Positions 10,683 through 20,554 of a stretch of DNA of 64,000 bases are shown here, one piece after another; within the stretch, counting starts at the first letter, position 1; every line of letters begins with the position of its first letter. Both the position numbers and the translations under genes were made by a program. The notes below the pieces were generated by a model. The model did no database searches. It was given only the letters and a program-made list of their open reading frames with translations, and was not told where the DNA came from. The DNA is from CAWHJN01 sp963829705 (GTDB lineage Bacteria; Bacteroidota; Rhodothermia; Rhodothermales; BA12): the NCBI GenBank assembly GCA_963829705.1, contig CAWHJN010000003.1, forward strand, positions 186,001-250,000. Reading direction: 5' to 3'.

Positions 10683-11729
10683 CTATCGGAGGGTTGCAAC
10701 GCCCTCGGCCAGCGTCGCCGCCCAGCGCGAAGGCGTGTACTGCTTCGACAGTTCGAAGCTGTGCTGCTGGTAGGCGTCGAACCTTTCGCGCGGAAGCGTG
10801 GCGACGTGGCGCAGCCCCTCCGCCAGGTGAGCTGCGTCGCCATTCCCGAACAGGAAACCGTTGAACCCGGTGCGAAGCAGATGCACCGCTGCGCCCGAGG
10901 CATCGGAGCACACGAGGGGCAGGCGTGCGGCGGCGGCTTCGTGGACGACCACGCCCCACGGCTCCCACCGGCTCGGCAGCACGAACGCACCCGCGCTGTG
11001 CATAAGCGCAGGCAACTCGGCAGGCTGCACGAAGCCTCTGTCCTCGACGCCTTCCACGCCCTTGAGGAGGTGCGCGAGCGATCCCGTTCCCGCGCACCAC
11101 AGCGCCCACGGATCGGTAGTCGTAGAGCGGTAGCGCGCGTAGGCATCGAGCAGTACGTCGAGGCCTTTGACCTCAATGTACCGCCCCACGTAGAGAAAGG
11201 CACGGGATCGCTCTGCCTGTGCGGGGGCCGTGAAGGCCTCCCAGTCGCACGAATACACCCCATCGAGAACCTGCTTTCCGGAAAAGCCGAGGTGCCGGGC
11301 GAATTGCCGCTGCCGCTCGCCGGACACCCACAGCGCGTCGATGGCCGGGTGGAGATACCGCTTCGCCGCCAGCGCCGCGGCCTGTTGCCGGAGTGTACCA
11401 CGCCACTGCGTATCGCACCCCGCCACGACGGGAATGCCCAATGCGCGGATACGCCGTGCTGCTGCCAGGTACGTCTTGTCCATCCAGCCCGACATCAGGA
11501 CGGCATCGGGGGCGAAGGCGCGCACCCTTTCCGCGATCTCGCCAGCCGATTGGTCTTTCTTGGTGATGGCCTCGTCGATAAAGGCGAACGTGTCCGGTGC
11601 GTACGGCGCATTGGCGGCGATGGGCCAGTGGTAGACGAGCAGTTCGGTGCCGTACTCGTCTTTGAGCGCGCGCAGGCAGGCCGCCGTATACCCGGCCAGG
11701 TTGGAATAGAGAACAGCGAGTCGTTTCAC
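10683..11729 (-). CDS. Glycosyltransferase family 4
   Basis: 348 residues, GT-B fold. The N-terminal domain opens MKRLAVLYSNLAGYTAACL. The C-terminal donor-binding domain has FLYVGRYIEVKGLDVLLDAY and the E-x7-E motif in SRWEPWGVVVHEAAAARLP. It would transfer a sugar in assembly of the repeat unit in the cytoplasm. The interrupted kinase gene originally began 14 bp after its stop, so the two were co-transcribed, suggesting the kinase acts on the glycan or lipid built by this enzyme. No frameshift is seen. Donor and acceptor cannot be read from sequence. Confidence 0.85.
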   Translation of the reverse strand: MKRLAVLYSNLAGYTAACLRALKDEYGTELLVYHWPIAANAPYAPDTFAFIDEAITKKDQSAGEIAERVRAFAPDAVLMSGWMDKTYLAAARRIRALGIPVVAGCDTQWRGTLRQQAAALAAKRYLHPAIDALWVSGERQRQFARHLGFSGKQVLDGVYSCDWEAFTAPAQAERSRAFLYVGRYIEVKGLDVLLDAYARYRSTTTDPWALWCAGTGSLAHLLKGVEGVEDRGFVQPAELPALMHSAGAFVLPSRWEPWGVVVHEAAAARLPLVCSDASGAAVHLLRTGFNGFLFGNGDAAHLAEGLRHVATLPRERFDAYQQHSFELSKQYTPSRWAATLAEGVATLR

Positions 11730-11882
11730 CAGGGGTGGGGCTTTATGTCTATCAACATCTAAATCTGCCTTCCTCGCCTTGGTGGGAGATCAAGGCTGAT
11801 CGAGCAAAGGAATGGAAATGGATCCCCACCAGAGGCGGTCCGCTTTCAAGGCGGCGAGAACACAAGCACCCTGACGGGACGA

Positions 11883-12779
11883 TCAGCCCCCGAAGTACCC
11901 TTTAAAGTTGGCGGTCTGTTCTATCAAATCAACCTCGCTTGCAAGGCGTTGCTCGACGGGTTTGCCAACCTTACTGAGCCTCCGTGTCACGGCTCGGAGG
12001 TAATGAAAGGTGACGTATCCAATGCTCTTGAACCTGATTCCTCCCGTACGGCGACGCAGGTGTCCTCTACTCGTACCGAGGCGGTGCGCGCGATTGCACA
12101 CCCACTCTACGGAGCAGCGTTCTTCAGGCACGTAATGCCACACGAGCGCCTGCTCCACATACACGGCCCGCGCCCCTTGCTCGCGCAGTCGCCACTGCAT
12201 CTCCGACTCCTGACCCACACTCACCATACCCGGGCCTAGGTTGACGTTGAAACTGCCGGCCTGCCCCAAGTCGCGCGCAAACGCAGCCCAGTTTGCTCCT
12301 AAGAACCCGAAGCGGTGCAGATCTGCTTCGCTCTTTGGCCTCCATCCTTTGCCCGACGGTGGCAGCAATCGGCGCACATGCTCGGGCGGGGGCGTCTGGT
12401 AATCCACCTCAACCGGCCCTCCGAAGTAATGACCCGGCCCTTTCTCTTCTGCCGCCTCGGCATAGGCCGTGAGCACCTCGGGGGCAAAGCGCACGTCGTC
12501 ATCGAAGAAAACGACGAAGGCGTTCTCCGGTAACGTCTTAATGGCCTCGTTGAGCGCATTGCTCTTGTTGGCTTTCTCCACATGCATATACCGCGCCCGC
12601 ACCCGCCTATCGGCAGCGGCGACGATGGCTTCTGCACCGGACTTCGGCCCGTTCTCGACCACGACCGTCCCCGCGTAGCCCTCGGGCAACGCGCACTCCG
12701 CCAGCGACGCCAGCGTCCGGCCCAGCAGCGGAGCCCGGCCATGAGTTGGGATCATCACATAGATCTCTTCCTGAATCAT
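11883..12779 (-). CDS. Glycosyltransferase family 2
   Basis: 298 residues with GT-A fold signatures: YVMIPTHGRAPLLGRTLASL at the start, the nucleotide-sugar loop TVVVENGPKSG, and the metal-binding acidic triplet in AFVVFFDDDVRF (about residue 92). The region around QESEMQWRLREQG is the acceptor-side ED-type motif. It would add one sugar, probably with inversion, to the growing unit. The gene is intact and lies 18 bp upstream-strand of the family-4 gene that follows at 12798-13973, all in one minus-strand run. A gap of about 150 bp (11730-11882) before the next gene shows nothing recognisable. Confidence 0.85.
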   Translation of the reverse strand: MIQEEIYVMIPTHGRAPLLGRTLASLAECALPEGYAGTVVVENGPKSGAEAIVAAADRRVRARYMHVEKANKSNALNEAIKTLPENAFVVFFDDDVRFAPEVLTAYAEAAEEKGPGHYFGGPVEVDYQTPPPEHVRRLLPPSGKGWRPKSEADLHRFGFLGANWAAFARDLGQAGSFNVNLGPGMVSVGQESEMQWRLREQGARAVYVEQALVWHYVPEERCSVEWVCNRAHRLGTSRGHLRRRTGGIRFKSIGYVTFHYLRAVTRRLSKVGKPVEQRLASEVDLIEQTANFKGYFGG

Positions 12780-12797
12780 CGTTAGATGCGGTCGTCG

Positions 12798-13973
12798 TTA
12801 TGCAGGCGCAAGCTGCTTCTCAGCGTGTTTGTTCAGCCAGCGCTCGATGTTCTGGCGCGTCGTGGCAGCCACCTGAGGCCACAGGTAGCGCGCGCGCACC
12901 CGGTCGAGGGCGTGCTGTTTCTTCTGCTGCAAGTCGGCGTCGGAGCAAGTCACCGCTGCGCGGAGGGCGCTGGCCAGCGCCTCGGCGTCGCTCGGACGCA
13001 GCATCCAGCCGCACGTGTCGTCCACCATCGCATCGACAGCGCCCACCTGCGTGGCCAGAATGGCGAGGCCCGACGCCATCGCTTCGAGGATTACCGTCGG
13101 CATCCCTTCGGAATAGCTCGGGCACACGAGAATGTCAGCTTCGCGCAGGATGCCGCGCAGCTTCTCCGGCTCGCGCACCATCCCCCAGTACTTCACCTGC
13201 GGATGTGACAGACGCATCTCGTCGGGGATAGGACCCACAAACTGCATCTCGTAGGGAGATCCGCTCGCGTCGAGGGCCGTCAGCGCCTCGTGGAGTTCTT
13301 CAACGCCCTTGCGACGCTCGTAGCGCCCCACAAACACCAGCCGCCGTGGCGTGTGGGGTTCGGAAGGATGATCGGCCATCCACTCTTCGCCGACGCCGTT
13401 GGGCGATTCGATGACGCGAAACGCTTCCGTCCCGGCCAGGCGAATGATGTTCCCGAGGCCGCCGCCCAGCGACAGCGCCACGTCGGCCTGGCGCAGGTGA
13501 CGGGTGACGGCGGGCCGCAGGAGTCGCTGCTCCAGCCAGCCCCGGTTGGAGGCCACACGCTGGTACATTTCCAGGCCATGCTGGTTGACGCCGATGGGCG
13601 GCAGCATGGTTTTGCGCTCCGGGTGGTCGAGGGCCGCCCAGCCGGTGAAGCCCTGCGTGTAGAGAAAATCGGCCGGCTCGGCAGCGAGGTAGGCGTCGAG
13701 CAGGCGGTGCGAGATCTCGCGCGACTGCCACAGGTAGTGACCGGGGAAATACGGCGGTGCCGGCCGCGCCACGAAGCGGACGGTCACGTTGGGCTCGGGC
13801 GCGTCGTAGAGTCCTTTCCGCCACGCCTCCGTCACCTGATCGTGGGGAACGGCGGCGTAGAGGTCCACCTGCACGCCCTGCCTCCCCAGCGCACGCGCCA
13901 GCTCGTAGGAGTGCTTTTGGAGCCCTCCCATCACGTAGGGATAGATGCCGTCGGTGAAAAGTGCAATGTGCAT
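12798..13973 (-). CDS. Glycosyltransferase family 4
   Basis: 391 residues. MHIALFTDGIYPYVMGGLQ is the family-4 N-terminal strand with its GG loop; LVFVGRYERRKGVEELHEAL begins the donor domain, and SYSEGMPTVILEAMASGLAI is the E-x7-E motif with the following glycine-rich helix. It has the features of a retaining GT-B enzyme acting on a nucleotide-sugar. It is intact, starts 3 bp after the preceding gene's stop (13977) and belongs to the glycosyltransferase operon. Confidence 0.87.
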   Translation of the reverse strand: MHIALFTDGIYPYVMGGLQKHSYELARALGRQGVQVDLYAAVPHDQVTEAWRKGLYDAPEPNVTVRFVARPAPPYFPGHYLWQSREISHRLLDAYLAAEPADFLYTQGFTGWAALDHPERKTMLPPIGVNQHGLEMYQRVASNRGWLEQRLLRPAVTRHLRQADVALSLGGGLGNIIRLAGTEAFRVIESPNGVGEEWMADHPSEPHTPRRLVFVGRYERRKGVEELHEALTALDASGSPYEMQFVGPIPDEMRLSHPQVKYWGMVREPEKLRGILREADILVCPSYSEGMPTVILEAMASGLAILATQVGAVDAMVDDTCGWMLRPSDAEALASALRAAVTCSDADLQQKKQHALDRVRARYLWPQVAATTRQNIERWLNKHAEKQLAPA

Positions 13974-13976
13974 GGT

Positions 13977-15114
13977 TCAGGCGTTCGCAAGGAAGGTGCC
14001 GTACAGGTTCTCCAGCCACTGCGCGGCGTGCGACGGACTGTGCTGTTCCTCGATCTGGCGCAGCGCACGGCGGCCTCTGTGTTCGACGAGGTCAGGGGCG
14101 GTGGCGATTTCTTCGAGCGCACGGCGCACCCCACGTTCGATGGCAGCAGAAACCTCGCCTCGGCTCTTCTCTGTGCCAATCGCCGCGTGCGCTTTCCACG
14201 GGTGATGCGGCACAGGCACCACCCACCCTACCGCGTCGCTGTTGATCTCGGGCATCGCGTTCACGTCCGTCGTGATGACGGGGCACCCAGCCGCCTGCGC
14301 TTCGAGGGCCGAGTATCCGAACGTGTCCGACCACGTGAGCAGCAGGCCGACGTGTGCGCGGCGGTACACGTCGAGCACCCGGGCGTACGGGAGCGTCTCG
14401 TGGTGTTCAATCCGGCTCGTATGGCGGGCCATGATCTGCCGCGCTTCCTCCGCGTCGGCTGCTGTGGCACGCGAGGCGTAGTCGCCGTGCTCCATTTTGG
14501 AGACGACGGTGAGGTGGAAAGGCGCGCCGCGCGTCAGCATCTCGTCAAAGACACGGAGCACCTCGCGTCCTCCTTTGCGAAAAAAGTCGTGCCCGACGAA
14601 CGCGAAGTGGATGAGGCCATCGCCGGGCAGGGGCTTGTCCTCGTACCGCTCGACCAGTTTGGCCTGAGGGGGTAACAGGACGTGAAGCTTCGCGTCGAGC
14701 GCGGGTACGGTTTCGGGCGCGTGCTGCTCTGCCACGCGCAACTGCCGGAGGCGGGCGGCTTCACACTGGGCAATCAGCGCTTTGCAGGTGGAAGACGCCG
14801 CGCGCTTCAAAGCCGAAACCACTCCTCTGGCGTCGGACGCGATGGCCCAGCGTGGCAGAAAATCCTCGAACGACGAGATCCACGGCGCCCGCCCCAGGCT
14901 GATGCCGTTCCGCAGATGCACGAGCGGGTACTGCCCCCGATCCCACCAGAGGTTGTGCAGCATCAGCGGTGTCTTTCCGGTCGCCCGGTGCACAATGGCA
15001 TCGGCGAGCTTGAACGGGATCGATTTTTTTGACCACCCGCGTGTGCTCGAAGGGCAGCTCAATGAAACTGCGGCGCGCAGCATACCCGCTGTGGTTCGTG
15101 ACGACGGTGAGCAT
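13977..15114 (-). CDS. Glycosyltransferase family 4-like (homopolymer frameshift at N-terminus)
   Basis: The natural start is ATG 15114 (MLTVVTNHSGYAARRSFIEL). At 15026 a run of seven A on the coding strand shifts the frame; with six A the protein reads VVKKSIPFKLADAIVH and continues to 13977, about 379 residues. Donor-domain features are FAFVGHDFFRKGGREVLRVF and SDTFGYSALEAQAAGCPVI, where the first Glu of E-x7-E is replaced by Asp. The segment ISSFEDFLPRW is typical of a subgroup found in Bacteroidota polysaccharide loci. The gene follows the next family-4 gene with 9 bp spacing. Confidence 0.8.
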
Positions 15115-15123
15115 GAGCGGGCG

Positions 15124-16329
15124 TTACGCAGAGGCGTCCACACGCGCTGCAATGTTCAGCGTGCGGAGGCTCTGTTCGATGGTGGTGGCGAGCGCGTCGA
15201 GCGAGTACCGCGTGGCGACGGCTTCGTGCAGGTTCACAGCCAGCGACGCCCGACGTTCCCGGTCCGCCAGCACCGCGCGCAGCGTGCGCTCGAAATCCTC
15301 GAAATCGCCGTGGCCAAAAAAGGCAACCGCTTCTGGCGAGGCCATCGACGTGATCGACGGCAGATCGGGCGCGACGACGGCCATGCGTTGCGCGCCGTAT
15401 TCGAGCAGCTTGAGCGGACTCGTCCACCACTTGTGGTTGGTGATCACGCCCACGTCGAAGCAGGCGAGGTAGCCGGGCACCTCGGCGTGCGGCACGCGCC
15501 CCGCGAGGGTGTACCAGCCAGCGGGCGTGTCTGCCAGCATCGCGTCAATCCTCGCGCGTTCCGGCCCGTCGCCCACGAGGAGCAGGTGCAGATCGGGCAC
15601 GTCGGCGCGGATGCGGCTCGCGGCGGTCACGAGTTTGTCGAGCGCATACCACGGCGAGAACCCACCCACGAACCCCACCACGAGGGCGTTTTCGGGCAGC
15701 GCCATCGTGCAGCGCGCTTCGGCGTTGCCCAGGTCGGCAGCGTTGGGGACGACGTGCACCGCGGGCGTTTCCCCGCCGATGAGCGCGCGCAGCTTCTCGG
15801 CCAGCGGCTCCGAGACGGTCCACATCAGGTCGGCGCGGCGGTACTTCTGCTGCTCGAACCGGCGACCGGCGGCGCGCAGCAGCGAGTGCGAGGCGTCCTG
15901 CATCGAGTCCTCGATGAGCGTCTCGCTGTTGAGGATCACGGGGATGCCGCGCGCCCGGCCCCACCGCATCGCCGCGTCGTTGAAGTAGAAGTTGTAATCG
16001 ACGATGAGGTCGGGGCGCGGGCCGGGCTGCGCGTCCAGCAGCGCGTCGTAGGAGGCGTTCAGCGGCGGTAGTTGGCGTCTTTGAGCGTGGCCCACAGCGT
16101 GCGCGGGGCGAGGCTTTTGACGCGCTCTTTGGACCCCTCCGCTCGGCGCGCTCGTCATGTTGCCCGAGGCTGCCGGCTCGGGCCCCAGGACTGCCCGCGC
16201 CGTGACGATCCGCACCTGCCAGCCGAGCATCTCGAAAGCCCGGCGGATGATCTTGAGCCGCACCATGTCGCCGATGGTGTCGGACTCGGCCATGCCGGGG
16301 TGGGAAACGGTGATCCAGACGAGAGGCAT
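15124..16329 (-). CDS. Glycosyltransferase family 4 (two compensating frameshifts)
   Basis: Start ATG 16329 (MPLVWITVSHPGMAESDTIG); upstream reading is shadow of the family-2 gene. The donor domain has VVGFVGGFSPWYALDKLVTA and VGVITNHKWWTSPLKLLEYG. Between about 16,138 and 16,065 the frame carries nonsense residues, while another frame reads SKERVKSLAPRTLWATLKDANYRR and fits. One extra G (run of four at 16,135) and one missing C (at 16,066) repair both ends. The reconstructed protein is about 400 residues. It starts 13 bp after the stop of the family-2 gene. Confidence 0.8.
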   Translation of the reverse strand: MPLVWITVSHPGMAESDTIGDMVRLKIIRRAFEMLGWQVRIVTARAVLGPEPAASGNMTSAPSGGVQRARQKPRPAHAVGHAQRRQLPPLNASYDALLDAQPGPRPDLIVDYNFYFNDAAMRWGRARGIPVILNSETLIEDSMQDASHSLLRAAGRRFEQQKYRRADLMWTVSEPLAEKLRALIGGETPAVHVVPNAADLGNAEARCTMALPENALVVGFVGGFSPWYALDKLVTAASRIRADVPDLHLLLVGDGPERARIDAMLADTPAGWYTLAGRVPHAEVPGYLACFDVGVITNHKWWTSPLKLLEYGAQRMAVVAPDLPSITSMASPEAVAFFGHGDFEDFERTLRAVLADRERRASLAVNLHEAVATRYSLDALATTIEQSLRTLNIAARVDASA

Positions 16330-16342
16330 TGCAGAAAGAGTC

Positions 16343-17280
16343 TCAGGAACGGACGCGCTTGAGCCACGCGCTGACGCGCTGCGCGCCCTCGAAGCCCAGC
16401 AGACGATACAACACGGTGTAGAGCACCGACGTTGCCGCGCTGGGACGAGGGCGATAGTGAGAGGGCAAGTAGCGGTCGAAGGCTGCGCCGACCGGCACTG
16501 AGGAGACCGACTATGCAATCCCCGTACCACCCCGAACAGCAGCATACTTCTACAGCGGCATGCATGCGATAGGGACAGGGTCTGCGTCGTGAAGATACTC
16601 GGCGCACCTCGCCGATGAACGCGAGCATCCGCTCATCGTTGGCATCGGCGGTGGTCGAGATCGACGTGGGCTGCTGGTATACGTCGCACCAGGCACCGGG
16701 TCGAACGCGACCGAGGCTCCGCTGCTGAAGCATCCTGTACAGAAGAGATCGTACTCCTGGTGGCTTTTGAGGCCCGGCGTCCACCCCTCGACTGCCTGCA
16801 CCGAGCGAGGTGTCCGAAACAGGTTGGCCGACGTGATGCCGAGGCGCGTCCACACGAGCGCCTCCCACGGATTTTCAGGGCGTGCAATGCGCTCTGTCTG
16901 CCGCCCATCGACGAAATACCGCGTGTAGCTGCCCACCACGATGTCGGCTCGCTCTTGCTCCGCCAGCGCCACCTGCCGTTCGAGTTTGCCGGGCAGAAGC
17001 GCGTCGTCGGCGTCGAGAAACTGGATGTATTCGCCCGTCGCGGCGGCAAGGCCCGTGTTGCGCGCGCGAGGTGCGCCGCCGTTTTCCTGTTCGATGACGT
17101 GCAGGTCGGGATACTGCGTTTGCAGCCGCGCCAGCACGTCCCGCGTTTCGTCCGTCGAGCCGTCGTCCACGCAGAGGACTTCGAGCGGGCGGTGCGTCTG
17201 CGCGAACGCCGAGGCCACGGCGCGTTCGACCACGGCGGCGGCATTGTAGCAGGGGATGATGAGCTCACCGGCACGACCAT
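16343..17280 (-). CDS. Glycosyltransferase family 2 (several frameshifts)
   Basis: The core reads LIIPCYNAAAVVERAVASAF, VLCVDDGSTDETRDVL and YIQFLDADDALLPGKLE, giving the nucleotide-binding DDGS and the DxD metal motif. The ATG at 17280 (MVVPV) is joined to the core by one missing base near 17258. After LKSHQEYDLF the frame breaks again two or three times; the true C-terminus, AFDRYLPSHYRPRPS then ending AQRVSAWLKRVRS, is found in another frame stopping at 16343. The whole is about 310 residues. Multiple indels in 940 bp could be decay or sequence error; the conserved protein sequence in each frame favours error or very recent decay. Confidence 0.75.
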
Positions 17281-17340
17281 GTTTTTTCTGGCTCAGGTGG
17301 AAGCTCCCAGGCGAAGGCCGTTTGTCTGCACCGGTCTCGA

Positions 17341-18270
17341 TTAACCCAGGATGTGACCCAGGGTATTGAGCATGCTGTAGTGTGTCGTAAAAAACACTTT
17401 CGCTTCTTCCGACCCCAGGTAGTCAGTGGTAAATACGTGGCTTTCGACAACGGCCAGCAGAGGAGTAGGCATACGTCGTTTCCGCAGCGCGTGCAGGATA
17501 TAACGGCATCGAAACCGTAATGGCTGTGCATGGCTGTCGTAGTCGAAGACACGGATCTTCCCATCGTCGCTGCTCTGGATGAGGTTGACGGTGCCGATGT
17601 CCATGAGCGCTCCGCACTGCGGCAGCGCCATCTGCCGCGCCTGCTCCTGCACGGCCTCGATCTCGCTTCTCAACGCGGCGTCTCGCGTGAGCACGTTGCG
17701 AACGCGGCGCACCATGCGCCCTTTTCGTCCGTACCGGATATGCCCCATTTTTTTGAGCACGTAGCGCAACACGAGTTCTTCTATGTCCTCGGGGTACATC
17801 TTCTGCCCCGTGGCCATCTGAAGGCTCCATTTTTTGAGCCGGTCGAGCAGAGCAATCACGGGAGCGACCTCGAACTCGTCAGGTTTCAGGCTGGACAGGC
17901 ATCGCCCTTCCGTCCATGCTTCCAGGGTGTAGCCTGCTCGCGCCCGGTACACACGCGGAAAGAGGTCTTCCCCCGTGTTCTGCACGAACTGGCTGAGGTG
18001 AAGGTTGGCCTGCGCCTTGAAGGGGTCGCGCGTCGCCATCCACGACTTGATGGCCACCCGCCCGAACACCGGATGCACTCCGGAGGCCACGCACCGCCCA
18101 TCGCTACGCACTTTGATGAGATTGAACTGCGTAATCCCTTCGTCGGCTACCAGCCTCAATAGTTTCTGCCTGGCCAGTGCGTGGGCATCGTAGACGCGGC
18201 CCATCACCATACGCCCTGCCACACGCTTGTTGAGCGACACCAGCAATCGCTCCAGGGTTTTCGACAGCAC
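17341..18270 (-). CDS. Protein-kinase-fold phosphotransferase homologue with atypical active site
   Basis: About 309 residues. FGRVAIKSWMATRDPFKAQA is the ATP-binding strand with Lys, GYTLEAWTEGRCLS is the hinge, and GALMDIGTVNLIQSSDDGK occupies the catalytic-loop position, with MDIGTVN replacing the usual H-x-D-x4-N; RVFDYDSHAQP stands for the metal-binding Asp. It resembles the neighbouring 19451-20488 product in length and order of motifs. It may phosphorylate a lipid-linked or core sugar, or be a non-catalytic relative. There is no ATG near the start; GTG 18270 (or TTG 18279) follows the upstream glycosyltransferase stop by about 35 bp, and the frame upstream of it is shadow. Confidence 0.6.
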   Translation of the reverse strand: MLSKTLERLLVSLNKRVAGRMVMGRVYDAHALARQKLLRLVADEGITQFNLIKVRSDGRCVASGVHPVFGRVAIKSWMATRDPFKAQANLHLSQFVQNTGEDLFPRVYRARAGYTLEAWTEGRCLSSLKPDEFEVAPVIALLDRLKKWSLQMATGQKMYPEDIEELVLRYVLKKMGHIRYGRKGRMVRRVRNVLTRDAALRSEIEAVQEQARQMALPQCGALMDIGTVNLIQSSDDGKIRVFDYDSHAQPLRFRCRYILHALRKRRMPTPLLAVVESHVFTTDYLGSEEAKVFFTTHYSMLNTLGHILG

Positions 18271-18305
18271 GTTGAGCAAGGCGAACAGTAGGAGATGAAG
18301 CCGGG

Positions 18306-19422
18306 TCAAACGACGGCTATGTCTGTCAGTGCCGCTGCGTAACGGTCGAGGGCGACATTCCACGAAAAGCGAACCGCCCGCTCTCGCGCCGCCACTCGCA
18401 TCCTCTGCACCTGATCGGGCGCGTTCAACAACCCTGCCAGCGCTGTCGGCCAGCGCCGCCACGTCTTCCGGTGGGACGAGCCGCCCCGTGCGGCCTTCGT
18501 CTACGACGTCGGGCAGTCCGCCCACCGCCGACGCGACGACGGCGGCCCCGGCCGCCATGGCCTCGATGGCGACGTTGCCCAGCCCTTCGCTCCGTGACGG
18601 CACCGCGACGACCGAGGCCGACTGGTACGCCTGCCGCAGCGCCTCCCGATCCACCCATCCCGGCATTTCCAGGTCACCAGCAACTCCCAGCCGTTGCGCC
18701 AGCGCTTCCAGCGCCGCCCGCTCTTCGCCCTCGCCGATGATGCGGAGCCGCGACGCGGGAACGCGGCGGTACACGGCGGCGAACGCCTCGATCAGCACGT
18801 CGAACCCTTTGACCGGATGCAGCCGCCCGGCCGCGACGATCAGGGGTGCCGCCTCGTCAGGTTCGGCGACGCGCATGCGCCAGAAGTCGAGATCTACGCC
18901 GTTGTGGATAACCGTCACGCGCCCTTTCACGTCCGGGCAGAGGGCAACTGCCGCGTCGGCGATGGCCTGCGAGAGCGCGACCACGTGGTCTGCCCGGCGA
19001 AGGGCCAGCGGCAGCAGCCTCCGGTGCCGTTCGCTCTCACGCGGCTGCACGAGCACGTCGCTCCCGCGCGCGTTGAGGACGAGCCGGAAGCCCAGCAGCG
19101 GGCGTAGCGCGGCGAAGTACAGGCTGCTCAGGTCCACGAAATGCACCACCACCACGTCTGGACGCAGGCGGCGCAGCAGGCGCGCGAGGGGCATCAGGTG
19201 CCGCACGAACGTCCACACAGCGCGCGGCGTGGGCAGGCCCCCGCGCAGGCCGATCCACGGCAGCGACAGGCGGTGCTTTCCATCTGCCGCGCCACCGGTT
19301 TCGTTGTAAAGGCGCTGCACCTCGTGCCCACGCTCGGCCAGCCCGTCGGCGATGGCTTCGAACGACGCTTCGGCCCCGCCCCTGTTTGTGCTGGCGGCAT
19401 TCGAGAACAGCAGAACACGCAT
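18306..19422 (-). CDS. Glycosyltransferase family 4 (one frameshift)
   Basis: Start ATG 19422 (MRVLLFSNAASTNRGGAEA). Donor-domain signatures are LIVAAGRLHPVKGFDVLIEA and the E-x7-E motif in SRSEGLGNVAIEAMAAGAAV. After DVAALADS the frame slips; the natural end, VRFSWNVALDRYAAALTDIA, lies in another frame and stops at 18306, so one indel near 18,440 is inferred and the product is about 372 residues. A damaged copy of its first 35 codons lies 1.2 kb away at 20555-20665 on the same strand. Confidence 0.85.
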
Positions 19423-19450
19423 CGCCTGCACATGTCTCTTTTCCATACCG

Positions 19451-20488
19451 TCAGGTATAATGCGGTGCCCTCTTATCAGTTGACTCCGAAACGGGACGGT
19501 CACCCCGTTCCGCCCATATAAGTCTTTGCCTTAATTCCTCACCCTTGATCCCAGCTATCAGCACGAACAATTGTGTCATCGCTTTAGACATATCGAGGAA
19601 ATACCGCGACAACTCCGGAGTTTCAAACAGTCCGCTTTCAAAAACCGAAGCAGCGATCATGTCGCGACTTTGATCTGCTCCACTGGCTGTCATATATGCT
19701 ACCAGATAAGCCAGGCCAAACCCAAAGTGACCCACAGTTACATGCTCATGATCTATCACCATCAAGTCACCTGTTATAAAATCAAAAATTATATTATCAG
19801 ATGACATATCGCAAAAAGAGAAAGTTGGTCGTATATGTATATTATCTGACATTTTTACCATCGCGTCTATCACCGCGTTAACTTCGCCCTTTATTTCATG
19901 TACGCGTCTCAGATACGACAACTTGTGAGTCAAACTGTGTCCACGGTCAATCTTATTGGTGATTTTCTCGACGTACCACCTCACTGTCTCTTCCAACTCG
20001 GAGGCCGACATGAATCGATCCTTCTCCAAACTGGAGGCCCAAGCCTTTACGTGGTTGAGAAACGACTCAACTGCCTTCTCTCGGCCTGTCAGGCTCATTT
20101 GACTGAGAGACTCGCCTTCCAGCCATCTCTCTATGGAGTATCCTATTCCAAATGCATACACTTCTGGAAACAGAACCCCTTCATAGTCGCCCATGTGGTG
20201 AATGATCGCATGGCTGGACATGGCCAACCAAGGGCTGCTGGAGGGGACGGAAGTTTTCAGCGCCACCTTGCCAAATTCGGCATGCTTGCACAACGCCACG
20301 CAGCGAGTGTCTGACCTGGCCTCAAGTACCTGGACAACCTCCATGTTGAGGGACTGCGCTACCGAGTACAGGTGTTTACGTGCGGTCTTTCTCACGTTAA
20401 ACGCCTTTCCGTAGATGGAACGTCTCATCTGTCTCTTGAGCAGAACGTGAACCATGTCCCTCAATCTGCTATTTATAAAACCAGTCAT
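19451..20488 (-). CDS. Protein-kinase-fold phosphotransferase (AT-rich gene)
   Basis: 345 residues. FGKVALKTSVPSSS has the ATP-binding Lys; FSFCDMSSDNIIFDFITGD is the catalytic loop (C-D-x4-N, with Cys in place of the usual His), and LMVIDHEHVTVGHFG is the metal-binding segment. This is the layout of LPS or aminoglycoside-type kinases. Base composition is clearly more AT-rich than its neighbours (for example 19,730-19,880), and codon use differs, so horizontal acquisition is likely. It sits exactly between a full and a truncated copy of the family-4 gene's 5' end. ATG 20488 is chosen over TTG 20491. Confidence 0.7.
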   Translation of the reverse strand: MTGFINSRLRDMVHVLLKRQMRRSIYGKAFNVRKTARKHLYSVAQSLNMEVVQVLEARSDTRCVALCKHAEFGKVALKTSVPSSSPWLAMSSHAIIHHMGDYEGVLFPEVYAFGIGYSIERWLEGESLSQMSLTGREKAVESFLNHVKAWASSLEKDRFMSASELEETVRWYVEKITNKIDRGHSLTHKLSYLRRVHEIKGEVNAVIDAMVKMSDNIHIRPTFSFCDMSSDNIIFDFITGDLMVIDHEHVTVGHFGFGLAYLVAYMTASGADQSRDMIAASVFESGLFETPELSRYFLDMSKAMTQLFVLIAGIKGEELRQRLIWAERGDRPVSESTDKRAPHYT

Positions 20489-20554
20489 CAATAGGATAGT
20501 TCGGAATAGATCATAAAACTCATGTAATGCTGCGCTATTGTGATACTCTCTGTC

